From an uncultured Oleiphilus sp. (GTDB lineage: Bacteria; Pseudomonadota; Gammaproteobacteria; Pseudomonadales; Oleiphilaceae): a stretch of DNA of 52,028 nucleotides. The stretch is from NCBI GenBank assembly GCA_913020495.1, contig CAJWBJ010000015.1, forward strand, positions 1 through 52,028, in the 5' to 3' direction. Shown in pieces: positions 44,097 through 52,028 of this stretch. Each line of letters starts with the position of its first letter. The stretch's first letter is position 1. The position numbers and the translations under genes were made by a program. The notes beneath the pieces were generated by a model. It was given only the letters and a program-made list of their open reading frames with translations. It made no database searches and was not told where the DNA came from.

Positions 44097-45436
44097 AACC
44101 TGTCAAGGCTAAGCCTAGCCTGCTGCAGCTCTTAATTGTCATGGTTTTGATGGTTGCTATTCTTGTATTAGAGATTGTGGCTAAATATTGGTTAAATTTA
44201 GCTGGATATATTGATACCCTGATTTTAGGTGTGTTGATTACACTCCCCTTGCTCTTAGTTATTGATTTAGCGGTTTCCTGGTTGCCTGCCAGAATAGAAA
44301 TTGAACGACGTGTATCCTCAACGCTACCACTTGGAAAATGGGTCGCTGTAAGACTGGATATTCGAAGTAATCTATCTTATGCCTTATCAGTAAAAATGCG
44401 CGATAGCGTACCCGCTGCATTTAAAGTCGCTAATCCTGAGCTTGAATTAAAAATTCTTCCCGGCCAAATTTCGACGTCTGAATACAAGGTAAAACCGACA
44501 GAGAGGGGGGAACATCTATTTCATGGGCTTGATCTTCAAAGGCCGAGTATCTTAGGTTTTTGGTGCATTAATTATACTTTTAGTATGAACTCACGAATAA
44601 AGGTTTACCCGAACTTTGCAGCAATTGCTGGTTATTCTTTATTACATGCTGACAACCAGACAATTCAACTAGGTATTAAGAAAAAAGCACGCCGTGGTGA
44701 GGGTATGGATTTTTTACAGTTGCGCGAATACCGAGAGGGTGACTCATTAAGGCAAATAGATTGGAAGGCTTCATCAAGATTTCAAAAATTGATTTCTCAA
44801 GAATATCAGGATGCTCGTGATCAGCAGGTGATCGTTATGCTTGATAGCGGCCGACGCATGAGAACGCAAGATGATGAATTAAGTCATTTTGACCATTCTC
44901 TAAATGCAACCTTGCTGTTATCTCATATAGCCTTAAAACAAGGTGATTCTGTTGGCGTGTATAGTTTTGGTGGTGAGGATCGTTTTGTGCCTCCATTTAA
45001 AGGCTCTAAAAATGTTCAATATTTATTGAACAAAATGTATGATTTGTACCCCTCTAATGAAGCTTCTGATTATCTTGCCGCGGCACAGTCTGTTTCTGCA
45101 CTCAATTGCAAACGTTCTTTAGTGGTGATGGTATGCAACCTAAGAGATGAAGATGTTGACGACTTAGTAATTGCTGTTCGTTTACTGCAAAAAAAGCATT
45201 TGGTTTTGGTAGCAAACTTAGTAGAGGAAACTATTTTTTCATCTTTAGAACTGCCTATTACCGGCTTTGAAAGTGCAATTCGTTACGCGGGGATTCATTG
45301 TTACAACCGACAAACGAACGAAGCGATGGAGCGCTTGAAATCTTTGGGGGTATGGTTGATTACCTGTAAACCATCAGAGCTTTCAAAACGAGTGGTGAAT
45401 AGCTATTTGCAGATCAAAAACAGCGCAACCCTTTGA
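44093..45436 (+). CDS. DUF58 domain-containing protein (MoxR partner)
   Basis: Protein of 447 residues. Two membrane helices at 13-60 (LLIVMVLMVAILVLEIVAKY and GVLITLPLLLVIDLAV), a beta-sandwich region 65-190 and then the DUF58 core: REYREGDSLRQIDWKASSRF followed by VIVMLDSGRRM (a vWA-like MIDAS strand DxGxxM). The MIDAS-like Asp and Ser are present. Last gene of the operon and translationally coupled to MoxR (ATGA). Family members are thought to bind the ATPase and act at the membrane in envelope maintenance. Confidence 0.92.
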   Translation: MKPVKAKPSLLQLLIVMVLMVAILVLEIVAKYWLNLAGYIDTLILGVLITLPLLLVIDLAVSWLPARIEIERRVSSTLPLGKWVAVRLDIRSNLSYALSVKMRDSVPAAFKVANPELELKILPGQISTSEYKVKPTERGEHLFHGLDLQRPSILGFWCINYTFSMNSRIKVYPNFAAIAGYSLLHADNQTIQLGIKKKARRGEGMDFLQLREYREGDSLRQIDWKASSRFQKLISQEYQDARDQQVIVMLDSGRRMRTQDDELSHFDHSLNATLLLSHIALKQGDSVGVYSFGGEDRFVPPFKGSKNVQYLLNKMYDLYPSNEASDYLAAAQSVSALNCKRSLVVMVCNLRDEDVDDLVIAVRLLQKKHLVLVANLVEETIFSSLELPITGFESAIRYAGIHCYNRQTNEAMERLKSLGVWLITCKPSELSKRVVNSYLQIKNSATL

Positions 45437-45439
45437 TTG

Positions 45440-45506
45440 AATAAAGGCCAACGAGTTGTTTTATCCCTATATAAACCACTCACGAGCCTTTATTATTTGT
45501 TTTTTT
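45440..45506 (+). terminator. Long-loop terminator candidate after DUF58
   Basis: AATAAAGGC (45440-45448) and GCCTTTATT (45486-45494) are a perfect 9-base inverted repeat around a 37-base loop that may fold further through GAGT/ACTC. A T-rich run to 45506 follows. It ends inside the convergent gene's stop codon. The long loop lowers confidence. Confidence 0.5.
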
Positions 45507-46110
45507 ACTCAGCCATTAAAATAAATGAACCAAAAATAACTAAAGCCCACCATATAATACCAAGAATAATAAAAACAATATTAACGGCCGTAAAATTACC
45601 GTTTAGCTTGCCATCTATATCGTCATTAACAATATTGACTCTCTTTTGCGCTTGATAAAGTGCCAGTAGAGGTAGCATGCTTAATAAAATAGCTAAGGGG
45701 GCAAGGGAGGAAAGGCTTTCGATTTTTTCAAAGATTTTATCTGAAATACTACCAATGATGGCAAATACGACAAATAAAGTTGCGAAGCTTTGATGTGCCC
45801 AGTTTTCTATTTCTCGTTCTTCAGTTTTTTTATGTATTTTTTCAAATAAACTGTGCGTAAAAAATATGCTGAATACAGCCCTCCAGACAGGGCGTATTTT
45901 TTTTTCCATACTTACTTGTTGCAACTTCCAGTTTTGGTAAAACCAAACCAGGGTATACATACCAAAAGTGGCAATATACATCACATTTAACTTTGTGAGT
46001 GATACAGGAAAGAAAAGAGATGATTCGCTATTGTTATTTTGATCCAATAAATCTGCTTCAGGAGCTTGGTAGGCTGATAAATCCGACTGTTCAGTATTGC
46101 TGTTTTCCAT
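45505..46110 (-). CDS. Hypothetical inner-membrane protein
   Basis: Protein of 201 residues. Hydrophilic N-terminus rich in Asn, Gln and Glu (1-32) followed by about four membrane segments: FFPVSLTKLNVMYIATFGMY, then LVWFYQNWK, FATLFVVFAIIGSI, PLAILLSMLPLLALY and NIVFIILGIIWWALVIFGS. The S.TKL.VMYI.TFG.Y..VWFYQNW segment recurs in hypothetical membrane proteins of gammaproteobacteria, similar to DUF4234-like proteins. No functional motif. Its promoter would lie in the 46111-46208 gap. It converges on the DUF58 gene. Confidence 0.6.
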   Translation of the reverse strand: MENSNTEQSDLSAYQAPEADLLDQNNNSESSLFFPVSLTKLNVMYIATFGMYTLVWFYQNWKLQQVSMEKKIRPVWRAVFSIFFTHSLFEKIHKKTEEREIENWAHQSFATLFVVFAIIGSISDKIFEKIESLSSLAPLAILLSMLPLLALYQAQKRVNIVNDDIDGKLNGNFTAVNIVFIILGIIWWALVIFGSFILMAE

Positions 46111-46208
46111 TTCATTGATACTCTTTTTTGAAAGACTGATGTTATAGTACTAGTTAAAAACCAAACCTATGTATCATGGCTATAATAATGCTCCGTTCAA
46201 TTCGTAAG

Positions 46209-47282
46209 TTATTTATTTAGTGTTTCTTTTATCTTGATAAAAGTCTCGGTAATTGCTGTATTTTCACTACTGGCTAAGTTGTCTCCCACCTGACCTGCAC
46301 TAAATAAAAACTCCTGAGAATCGAAATCATAAAATGACAAGAGTAAATACCGGAATCTAAACCAAATATCCCAAAAGCTTTCGTAATTAAGCCGAGCAAC
46401 GAGCTTTGGCATATTCTCTAATTCCTTAGCGATAATTCCAGACTTAACCTTAACAACAGACTTTTCAATTATTTCAAAATCAAACTCATCATTTACAATC
46501 AACTTCTTGCTGTCAATATTTGAATTAGACTCTATAAATTCAACAACAATATCTGACTTAACACCGAAATTGACATTTTGAGGAAGTGCTCCGCCCGTTT
46601 GTTTTAGCATTTTTAGTGGGTTGAGTGTTTGCTGTACGACAGCTAATACACGGCCTTTATCATCAAATAATGGTCCTCCGCTATTTCCTGGTTGTATCTC
46701 AGCAGATATTTGTATTTGGTTAGGGTCGTCCTCTAGCCCTTTTGTTGAGCTAACTAGCCCTTTACTAAGGCGTGCGTTGTTTCCAAGTAAATTACTCATT
46801 GGGTAGCCAATCGTATAAATATCTTCTCCCATTTTAGGTTTCATTGACTGCCTGAACTTTAGAGGAAGAATGGACGAGTCGAAATTGTTTCTTGTTGAGA
46901 GTAGCGCTAAATCAAGCTCCTTGTCTATTGCAACGACATCTGTTTCAAAACGTTTTCCCTGTACCCATATTGTTGCTTCTTTTTCATCACCAATAACATG
47001 AGCACAAGTAAGAATATGACCAGAATTACTCACAATAAAGCCTGTACCTTGTGCGCCTTCAATTGGTTTTTCAGGGTCGATCAAGCGAACATTAAAACCA
47101 ATTTTCTCAAATTCAGAAACTACTTTTGGCGCTACTTCCCTTGGATCGTTTGTAGGTTGAATGAAATATAATTCGCCATAGTTTTTTATTTCAACACCTG
47201 CTTCTTTATAAATTTTAGGGCTTGCACATCCTGTTATAAATAGAACAAGGCCGATAAGACAAAAATAGCCTGCTAACTTCAT
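46209..47282 (-). CDS. Trypsin-like (S1C) serine protease lipoprotein
   Basis: Protein of 357 residues with lipobox ITGC (Cys19), so membrane-anchored. Residues 78-230 are a trypsin-like domain with a complete triad: His95 in LTCAHVIG, Asp124 in KELDLALLS and Ser201 in PGNSGGPLFDD. This is DegP/HtrA-like, but no PDZ domain is seen. The last 120 residues, including ESFWDIWFRFRYLLLSFYDF, are an unassigned domain. The first 75 residues are also unassigned. Proteolytic activity is likely; the target is unknown. Ribosome site is weak. AT content looks a little higher than in neighbours, which is only an impression. Confidence 0.82.
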   Translation of the reverse strand: MKLAGYFCLIGLVLFITGCASPKIYKEAGVEIKNYGELYFIQPTNDPREVAPKVVSEFEKIGFNVRLIDPEKPIEGAQGTGFIVSNSGHILTCAHVIGDEKEATIWVQGKRFETDVVAIDKELDLALLSTRNNFDSSILPLKFRQSMKPKMGEDIYTIGYPMSNLLGNNARLSKGLVSSTKGLEDDPNQIQISAEIQPGNSGGPLFDDKGRVLAVVQQTLNPLKMLKQTGGALPQNVNFGVKSDIVVEFIESNSNIDSKKLIVNDEFDFEIIEKSVVKVKSGIIAKELENMPKLVARLNYESFWDIWFRFRYLLLSFYDFDSQEFLFSAGQVGDNLASSENTAITETFIKIKETLNK

Positions 47283-47544
47283 TCATTACTCCATTTAATT
47301 TTTTTTAGAAAAAATTTCTCTCAACACAAATAGACTCAAAAATCATGATCATTTTGTTGTTAAAAGGACTGCTGATCCTTGTGCCTAGATGGTTGATGGA
47401 AGCATATAATAGTTATAGTTAACTGTTTGTGAAACAAGTTTGTTTGTCTGCCAGCAATATTATTGTTTTTAACGTGCAAACTAATTCACTGCTTATGCTG
47501 TCAGGAAAAAATGATCTGTCTCATTTCTACATTCTTATGTCAGT

Positions 47545-48795
47545 TTAAATACGGACTATGGGGATATCTCTCCATTTAGTCGTATAGCTAGGTGACTTGA
47601 AGTTCCTGTGCATCTTCCAGTTTTGGTTTACTCCTTGACTAGCGAAGAATGCAGGGCAGTGTAATTTATTGATGCTGTCCATAAGCGCCATTAACTGTTT
47701 GGACTTAATAGATTGAGTTGGGCTAAAAGCATCTAGCTGTTCAGGCGTTTCAGGTATAAGTTCAATCAACCCGACACCTGCGCGAGCAAAGCGTACACCT
47801 TTCTTGAATACTCCGTCTCTAATCGCTATACGGGCGTATGAGATAATTAACCTTGTATCGTTTGTGGGTATTGGCAGCTTGATGGTGACGGACTTACTAT
47901 ATGGTGATTCAGAAAAGTGTGGTGCAGAAGCAAAGACCATGATTGTCTTCACTAAGTATTTTTGGTCTCGAAGCTTCTTGCAAGCTCTTGCTGCATACTG
48001 GCTAACTGACTGTTCAAGCGATACACAGTCGGTGATTTTTTGTCCGAATGAGCGGGTTGAGAATATCTGCTTCTTGGGTGGTGGCTGCTGATCGAGGCTG
48101 AAGCATTGAGTGCCATTAAGCTCATCAATCGTTCTTGCTACATTTACACTAAAACGCTTATGCATTAAGCCTGAATCTTGTTGCATCAGGTCGTAAACAG
48201 AGTGAATGTTATAAGCAGATAACCTTCTGGATAAACGTCGCCCTACGCCCCAGACTTTATCTACAGGCAGTTTTTTAAACACACCACACCAGTCAGCTAT
48301 ATTTTCAATAACGCATACATAATCACATTTAACTGACTTTTTGGCTATGTGACTGGCTAACTTTGCGAGTGTCTTTGTTGGAGCAATCCCAACACCTACC
48401 GGCATTCCTACATGCTGTTTTACTGTGTCTCTAATTGTTCGACCATATAGAGGTAGGCTAACGTTAAGACCTGCTAGCGACAGGAATGCTTCATCGATTG
48501 AATAAACTTCAAGCCGGGGCGTGAACCGTTCAAGTGTTTTCATTACTCGGCTGGATAGGTCTCCATATAACTCATAGTTGCTGCTAAAAACATGCACACC
48601 ATATTTGTCGAGAAGTTGTTTCTGCTTAAAGTAAGGTTCAAGGTCTGGAATACCAAGCTGCTTGGCTTCCTTTGATCTAGCGACAATGCAGCCATCATTG
48701 TTACTAAGAACGACAACCGGTTGACCTCGGAGGTCTGGTCTAAATACCTGCTCACAGCTCGCAAAGAAGGCGTTGCAATCAACAAGGGCTAGCAT
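47545..48795 (-). CDS. umuC: DNA polymerase V catalytic subunit UmuC
   Basis: Protein of 416 residues, close to the usual 422. Y-family polymerase motifs: ALVDCNAFFASCE with Asp6, then SNNDGCIVARSKEAK, and YSIDEAFLSL with Asp101 and Glu102 as in E. coli UmuC. The helix-hairpin-helix region VWGVGRRLSRRL follows, then the little-finger domain with C-terminal residues ending in IPIVRI. Overlaps umuD by 7 bases. It performs error-prone translesion synthesis together with UmuD'2. Controlled by the LexA box before umuD. Confidence 0.96.
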   Translation of the reverse strand: MLALVDCNAFFASCEQVFRPDLRGQPVVVLSNNDGCIVARSKEAKQLGIPDLEPYFKQKQLLDKYGVHVFSSNYELYGDLSSRVMKTLERFTPRLEVYSIDEAFLSLAGLNVSLPLYGRTIRDTVKQHVGMPVGVGIAPTKTLAKLASHIAKKSVKCDYVCVIENIADWCGVFKKLPVDKVWGVGRRLSRRLSAYNIHSVYDLMQQDSGLMHKRFSVNVARTIDELNGTQCFSLDQQPPPKKQIFSTRSFGQKITDCVSLEQSVSQYAARACKKLRDQKYLVKTIMVFASAPHFSESPYSKSVTIKLPIPTNDTRLIISYARIAIRDGVFKKGVRFARAGVGLIELIPETPEQLDAFSPTQSIKSKQLMALMDSINKLHCPAFFASQGVNQNWKMHRNFKSPSYTTKWRDIPIVRI

Positions 48796-49238
48796 GCAAA
48801 TGAGGTATTATATTGAGGGTTAATGCAGAAGGTGACCACGCCCTCGCAGATGACATTTATATCTTCAGGTAAAGGAATAGGGCGTTGCTGACGGTTTGCC
48901 GGACGTAGCAGTTTCTGCTTTATGTCTATAATTTTTACTGTCAGCTCTCCGTTTACTGATGCCACAATCGTAGCCATATTCTTCGCTTCAATCGCTCTAT
49001 CGACTATCAAAAGAGACCCATCCATAATGCCGCGCTCAATCATAGAGTCACCTTGAGCTTTAGCTAAATAAGTGGCTGATGGGTGGGTAATTAAAAGCTC
49101 ATCAAGGCTTGGGAGCTCCTCAAGGTAGTCATCGCTTGGACTAGGGAAGCCGCATGCAAGGCGGTTGCGTAATATCTTTAAGACATTATCTGATGAATCA
49201 ATTTTAGTATGCAAAAGGCAAATAGGTTTTACTTTCAT
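48789..49238 (-). CDS. umuD: UmuD, LexA-like self-cleaving subunit of DNA polymerase V
   Basis: Protein of 149 residues. The self-cleavage site Cys29-Gly30 lies in ACGFPSPSDDY, as in E. coli. Catalytic Ser65 is in AQGDSMIERGI and Lys102 in GELTVKIID, the Ser-Lys dyad. Cleavage after RecA filament activation gives UmuD', which joins UmuC. The ATG at 49238 is 11 bases from the LexA box on its 5' side. Followed directly by umuC with a 7-base overlap. The C-terminal extension past about residue 140 is slightly longer than usual (Tyr-Asn-Thr-Ser-Phe-Ala-Cys). Confidence 0.96.
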   Translation of the reverse strand: MKVKPICLLHTKIDSSDNVLKILRNRLACGFPSPSDDYLEELPSLDELLITHPSATYLAKAQGDSMIERGIMDGSLLIVDRAIEAKNMATIVASVNGELTVKIIDIKQKLLRPANRQQRPIPLPEDINVICEGVVTFCINPQYNTSFAC

Positions 49239-49248
49239 GTTAGTTTCG

Positions 49249-49264
49249 CTGTATGAATATACAG
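49249..49264 (-). promoter_or_regulatory. LexA (SOS) box for umuDC
   Basis: CTGTATGAATATACAG on the plus strand is a CTG-N10-CAG palindrome with the TATA-rich centre of the gammaproteobacterial SOS consensus. It ends 11 bases before the umuD start codon and overlaps the expected transcription start, so LexA would block transcription of umuDC until DNA damage. Confidence 0.93.
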
Positions 49265-49268
49265 TGTT

Positions 49269-49297
49269 ATGTTAGAGGGTGTAGTTAAGTGTGTCAA
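49269..49297 (-). promoter_or_regulatory. Promoter of umuDC
   Basis: On the minus strand TTGACA (49292-49297) is a perfect -35 box, and TAACAT (49269-49274) lies 17 bases away as -10. The LexA box starts 4 bases downstream of the -10. Confidence 0.75.
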
Positions 49298-49417
49298 TCT
49301 CTACTTTGTAAATTGAAGCATAAGGTAAGGTTGGCGCTAAGGTGGCATCATCATGAAATTGGTGGGAATAGAAGTCGTAAAGATGGGTGATTGAATACTG
49401 TAGAAAACCTGTCCTTT

Positions 49418-50311
49418 TCAGTTAGTGGTATTAAATTTTAGCAGTTGCTTAACAAAAACTTCTGTTGGGGGGCTGAGCGTGTTCTTTTTTAATTTTAATA
49501 AAGATAATGGGCGATACAAATTGATGTCCCGAATTTTTACTTTGCAAAGCAGACCGTCAAGCACCTCTTCGTCAACAGCACTCGTGGGCACAATCGACAC
49601 GCCAATACCGGCTGCAACCACTTTCTTTAAGGTGTAAATATTGTCATTAGTCATTCTAATATCAACATTAATGTTTTTTTGACTTAGTATCTGGTCGATA
49701 GCTTCTCTCGTCGGAATGCCTTCTTCAAAAGCAACAAAAGGCTCGTCGTTAATTTGTTCTAACTTAATCGACTTTTTCCCCCAGAAGCGATGGTTTTTAT
49801 CAACAATCAAAACAAGTTCATCTTGTCCTAGGGATTGGGTTTCAATACGCGCGCGTTTTTCAGGATAGGCAACCACGCCTATATCAATTCTTTCGGTTAG
49901 CAATAATGAATAAATTTCATCGGAGCGCCTGAACTCCAAGTGGATGTGGATTTTTGGGTAAACTTTCATAAATGAAGATAGAAAATCTCCAATCTCATAC
50001 ATGCCAAAACTGTGGATAGCTGCAATACGAATATTCCCCTCCATTGTTTCCTGCTGGTAATTGGAGCGAATCTTCAGGTTATCGCATAAATATAAAATCT
50101 TTTTAACATCAGCCAGAATAATGACGCCTTCCGGTGTTAGCTGAATGTTATGCGGTGTACGGATGAGTAATTTTTTGCCTAGCTCATGTTCAAGCTTTTG
50201 GATGTGAACGCTGACGGCCGGTTGAGAAATATGATTTTGTTGCGCGACTTTAATAAAGCTCAACTCTCTTGCTATATCACGAAAAAGTTTAAGCTGTGTA
50301 AGATTTATCAT
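49418..50311 (-). CDS. LysR-family transcriptional regulator
   Basis: Protein of 297 residues, the standard length. N-terminal helix-turn-helix: LKLFRDIARELSFIKVAQQN, then HISQPAVSVHIQKLEHELGK and LLIRTPHNIQLTPEG. The C-terminal ligand-binding half has IRIAAIHSFGMYEIGDFLSS and a second lobe with FVAFEEGIPTREAIDQ. Divergent from the DUF1538 genes at 50642 and 51391 across about 330 bases, so it probably regulates them and itself. CysB-like sulfur regulators are one possible relative; the ligand is unknown. Confidence 0.9.
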   Translation of the reverse strand: MINLTQLKLFRDIARELSFIKVAQQNHISQPAVSVHIQKLEHELGKKLLIRTPHNIQLTPEGVIILADVKKILYLCDNLKIRSNYQQETMEGNIRIAAIHSFGMYEIGDFLSSFMKVYPKIHIHLEFRRSDEIYSLLLTERIDIGVVAYPEKRARIETQSLGQDELVLIVDKNHRFWGKKSIKLEQINDEPFVAFEEGIPTREAIDQILSQKNINVDIRMTNDNIYTLKKVVAAGIGVSIVPTSAVDEEVLDGLLCKVKIRDINLYRPLSLLKLKKNTLSPPTEVFVKQLLKFNTTN

Positions 50312-50641
50312 GATAATTAAAAGTTATCCTATGTATAAATTAATATGATTTTCATTATATTAAATAGCTCGCCATAATCAACGTAAATAATTCAGATGAA
50401 CATAACTAAAGTTCGATGTACGGCAACTTCTGGCTCAAGCGGGGTGTCAGTCCGGTAGTCTTTTAAATCGGACCAACTGTTTTTCAAAAAGAGTTGGGGT
50501 CGATTAAAAAGCGTAGGTCTTCATGTTATGACGCGGGTTGATTTACGAAAAACTCTAGCTAGGATTGCATAGAAACCGACATTGGATTTGAGTTATATCA
50601 ACTATTCTTTTTAATATGGCCGACTAAAAAGGACGCTTATC
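50312..50641. other. Divergent intergenic region, LysR gene to DUF1538 genes
   Basis: The 330 bases should contain both promoters and LysR binding sites. Near the LysR start is an AT-rich imperfect inverted repeat AATATGATTTTCATTATATT at about 50349-50368, the type of site LysR proteins use. A bulged hairpin, GACCAACT (50471-50478) with AGTTGGGGTC (50492-50501), lies in the middle. Before the DUF1538 start TTGAGT (50588) and TTAATA (50611) are 17 bases apart, a weak promoter candidate. AAGGA at about 50629 is the ribosome site. None is certain. Confidence 0.4.
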
Positions 50642-51376
50642 TTGTACCAAGGTTTTCTTGCCATTTTTCGATCTATGCTGGGTAGTTTGAGAGACTTGGC
50701 GCCGATCATCATCGTTATTGGTTTTTTTCAGTTTGCGGTGCTTCAACAGCCGATCCCGAATTTGGCAGATATGATTATAGGGGTGGTGTTTGTTCTTTTA
50801 GGCTTAACCTTTTTTATCTATGGTTTGGAAATGGGGTTATTTCCTATTGGTGAATCGATGGCGCATGCGCTAGCAAAAAAAGGGAGTGTGTTTTGGCTAA
50901 TTGCCTTTGCGTTCGCCTTGGGTTTTGGTACCACCATAGCGGAGCCTGCCTTGATTGCTGTGGCAGCGGAGGCAGCAACGGTCGCCGCAGAAGGAGGCAT
51001 GATCGAGATGACAGAGGTGGCGAAAAGTAGTTACGCCTCTGGTTTACGTTTTACTGTGGCTTTTTCAGTTGGTTTGGCCATTGTTTTAGGGGTGATGCGA
51101 ATTATTGCAGGCTGGTCAATTCAGTGGATGATTATTGGTGGTTATGTTCTTGTGGTGATTATGACGGGATTTGCGCCGAAAGAAATTATCGGTATTGCTT
51201 ATGACTCGGGTGGCGTAACAACTTCAACCATTACTGTTCCGCTGGTAACGGCTCTTGGTGTTGGTTTAGCGTCATCGATCAAGGGGCGTAACCCGATGAC
51301 GGATGGCTTTGGTTTGATTGCTTTTGCTTCTTTGTCCCCCATGATTTTTGTCATGGCCTACGGCATGATTATTTAG
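50642..51376 (+). CDS. DUF1538 membrane protein, first of pair
   Basis: Protein of 244 residues from TTG 50642, with AAGGA about 8 bases upstream; M12 is an alternative start. About six to seven membrane segments ([59 protein letters not shown]). The core motif [15 protein letters not shown] is typical of DUF1538, as is [20 protein letters not shown], which occurs again in the next gene. DUF1538 proteins are predicted membrane transporters or channels; biochemical function is not known to me. Forms an operon with the gene at 51391 and is divergent from the LysR gene. Confidence 0.85.
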   Translation: MYQGFLAIFRSMLGSLRDLAPIIIVIGFFQFAVLQQPIPNLADMIIGVVFVLLGLTFFIYGLEMGLFPIGESMAHALAKKGSVFWLIAFAFALGFGTTIAEPALIAVAAEAATVAAEGGMIEMTEVAKSSYASGLRFTVAFSVGLAIVLGVMRIIAGWSIQWMIIGGYVLVVIMTGFAPKEIIGIAYDSGGVTTSTITVPLVTALGVGLASSIKGRNPMTDGFGLIAFASLSPMIFVMAYGMII

Positions 51377-51390
51377 GTAGAACGTAAACT

Positions 51391-52028
51391 ATGCTCGATC
51401 TATTGAAAGATATCTTTGATATTACCTTAGCGACGATAAAAGATGTTATCCCGATAGCTGGCATTCTTTTTGGTTTTCAATTTTTGGTGATCCGCAAACC
51501 CATTCCTAATATGAAGCGCGTTCTATTTGGTTTTTTGTATGTACTTATTGGATTGTCACTGTTTTTACTCGGGCTGGAAAGGGCGCTTTTCCCGCTAGGA
51601 AAACTCATGGCGCAACAATTAACTGACCCTGCTTTTATTGCAGGCACAAAAGACGTTGCTTCAGAGGCCTTGCAATGGTTTGATTATTACTGGGTGTACT
51701 TATTTGCATTTGCGATTGGCTTTAGCACAACAATCGCCGAACCTTCGTTAATTGCTGTTGCCATAAAAGCTAATGAAGTATCAGGTGGCGCGATTGGGAT
51801 TTGGGGTTTGAGAATCGCTGTGGCGATTGGCGTTGCGGTAGGTATTTCACTGGGTACATACCGAATCGTGACAGGTATTCCAATTCACTATTTTATTATC
51901 TCTGGCTATGTTGTTGTGGTAATTCAAACTTGCTTTGCGCCAAAACTAATTGTGCCTTTGGCATACGACTCTGGTGGTGTTACAACCTCTACAGTCACAG
52001 TGCCTTTAGTAGCTGCCTTAGGTTTAGG
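51391..52028 (+). CDS. DUF1538 membrane protein, second of pair, 3' end outside window
   Basis: Starts at ATG 51391, 14 bases after the preceding gene, and stays open to the end of the window (212 residues seen). The same motifs appear as in the first copy: STTIAEPSLIAVAIKAN and [20 protein letters not shown]. Membrane segments begin with DVIPIAGILFGFQFLVIRKP. The two genes are paralogous tandem copies that may form a heterodimeric transporter. C-terminus and any further operon genes lie to the right of the window. Confidence 0.85.
   Translation, partial: MLDLLKDIFDITLATIKDVIPIAGILFGFQFLVIRKPIPNMKRVLFGFLYVLIGLSLFLLGLERALFPLGKLMAQQLTDPAFIAGTKDVASEALQWFDYYWVYLFAFAIGFSTTIAEPSLIAVAIKANEVSGGAIGIWGLRIAVAIGVAVGISLGTYRIVTGIPIHYFIISGYVVVVIQTCFAPKLIVPLAYDSGGVTTSTVTVPLVAALGL

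Noticed and set aside
47345-47422. 25-codon hydrophobic frame (MIILLLKGLLIL...) between the protease and umuC genes
   Set aside because: No clear ribosome site and no conserved context; chance hydrophobic frames are common in AT-rich DNA.
47545-49238. Mobile element carrying umuDC
   Set aside because: No integrase, transposase or flanking repeats were seen, and umuDC is a common chromosomal operon.
50397-50459. 20-codon ATG frame in the LysR/DUF1538 gap
   Set aside because: No ribosome site, polar low-information sequence, and the region is better explained as divergent control DNA.

Overview
The window looks like chromosomal DNA of a moderately AT-rich gammaproteobacterium, probably marine and aerobic. 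Pointers are the tesA-ybbA-ybbP order, an umuDC operon with a canonical LexA box, a MoxR/DUF58/DUF4350/SpoIIM/RDD operon, a DUF6091-type solute-binding protein and many outer-membrane barrels and lipoproteins. Genus is not determined. I saw no insertion sequence, integrase, CRISPR array or rRNA; one tRNA (Asn, GTT) lies on the minus strand.

Region A (1-18410) is the most unusual part and is almost entirely an envelope/redox locus. It opens with the 3' end of an apbE gene (flavinyl transferase). A three-gene minus-strand operon follows (read from 5609 down to 266): a single-heme cytochrome resembling planctomycete-type DUF1588 proteins, a lipoprotein with two CxxCH repeats and a LamG-like domain, and a Tat-exported DUF1501-like protein. 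Divergent from it is a 933-residue lipoprotein with a beta-propeller-like N-terminus and two CxxCH motifs, the layout of the hydrazine synthase alpha subunit. Then, on the plus strand and closely spaced, come an SH3 + beta-barrel protein, a second beta-barrel, a TlpA-like thioredoxin, a DUF4266 lipoprotein, a DUF3570 barrel, a periplasmic protein, three TPR proteins (two of them lipoproteins) and a small exported protein. Several of these overlap by 1-31 bases, so they look like one long operon encoding a trans-envelope assembly.

Region B (18411-25398) holds two orphan hypothetical genes, a glutathione S-transferase-like gene and an apparent cassette of porin-like barrel, Tat lipoprotein subunit, GMC oxidoreductase and TetR regulator, suggesting uptake and periplasmic oxidation of an unknown alcohol-like compound.

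Region C (25399-37859) is more ordinary: tRNA-Asn with a strong promoter, a YheT-type hydrolase, tesA divergent from the ybbA-ybbP ABC system, a solute-binding protein with a good terminator, a 7TM-DISM/PAS/GGDEF/EAL protein, an AraC regulator, and a DUF3336 patatin phospholipase preceded by a 35-codon small gene.

Region D (37860-45436) has a CusF-like copper-binding lipoprotein and the six-gene RDD/SpoIIM/DUF4129-like/DUF4350/MoxR/DUF58 operon. Region E (45437-52028) holds a membrane protein, a trypsin-like lipoprotein, SOS-controlled umuDC, and a LysR regulator divergent from a tandem pair of DUF1538 membrane proteins, the second cut off by the window end. All functional statements rest on reading motifs by eye; no database search was run.
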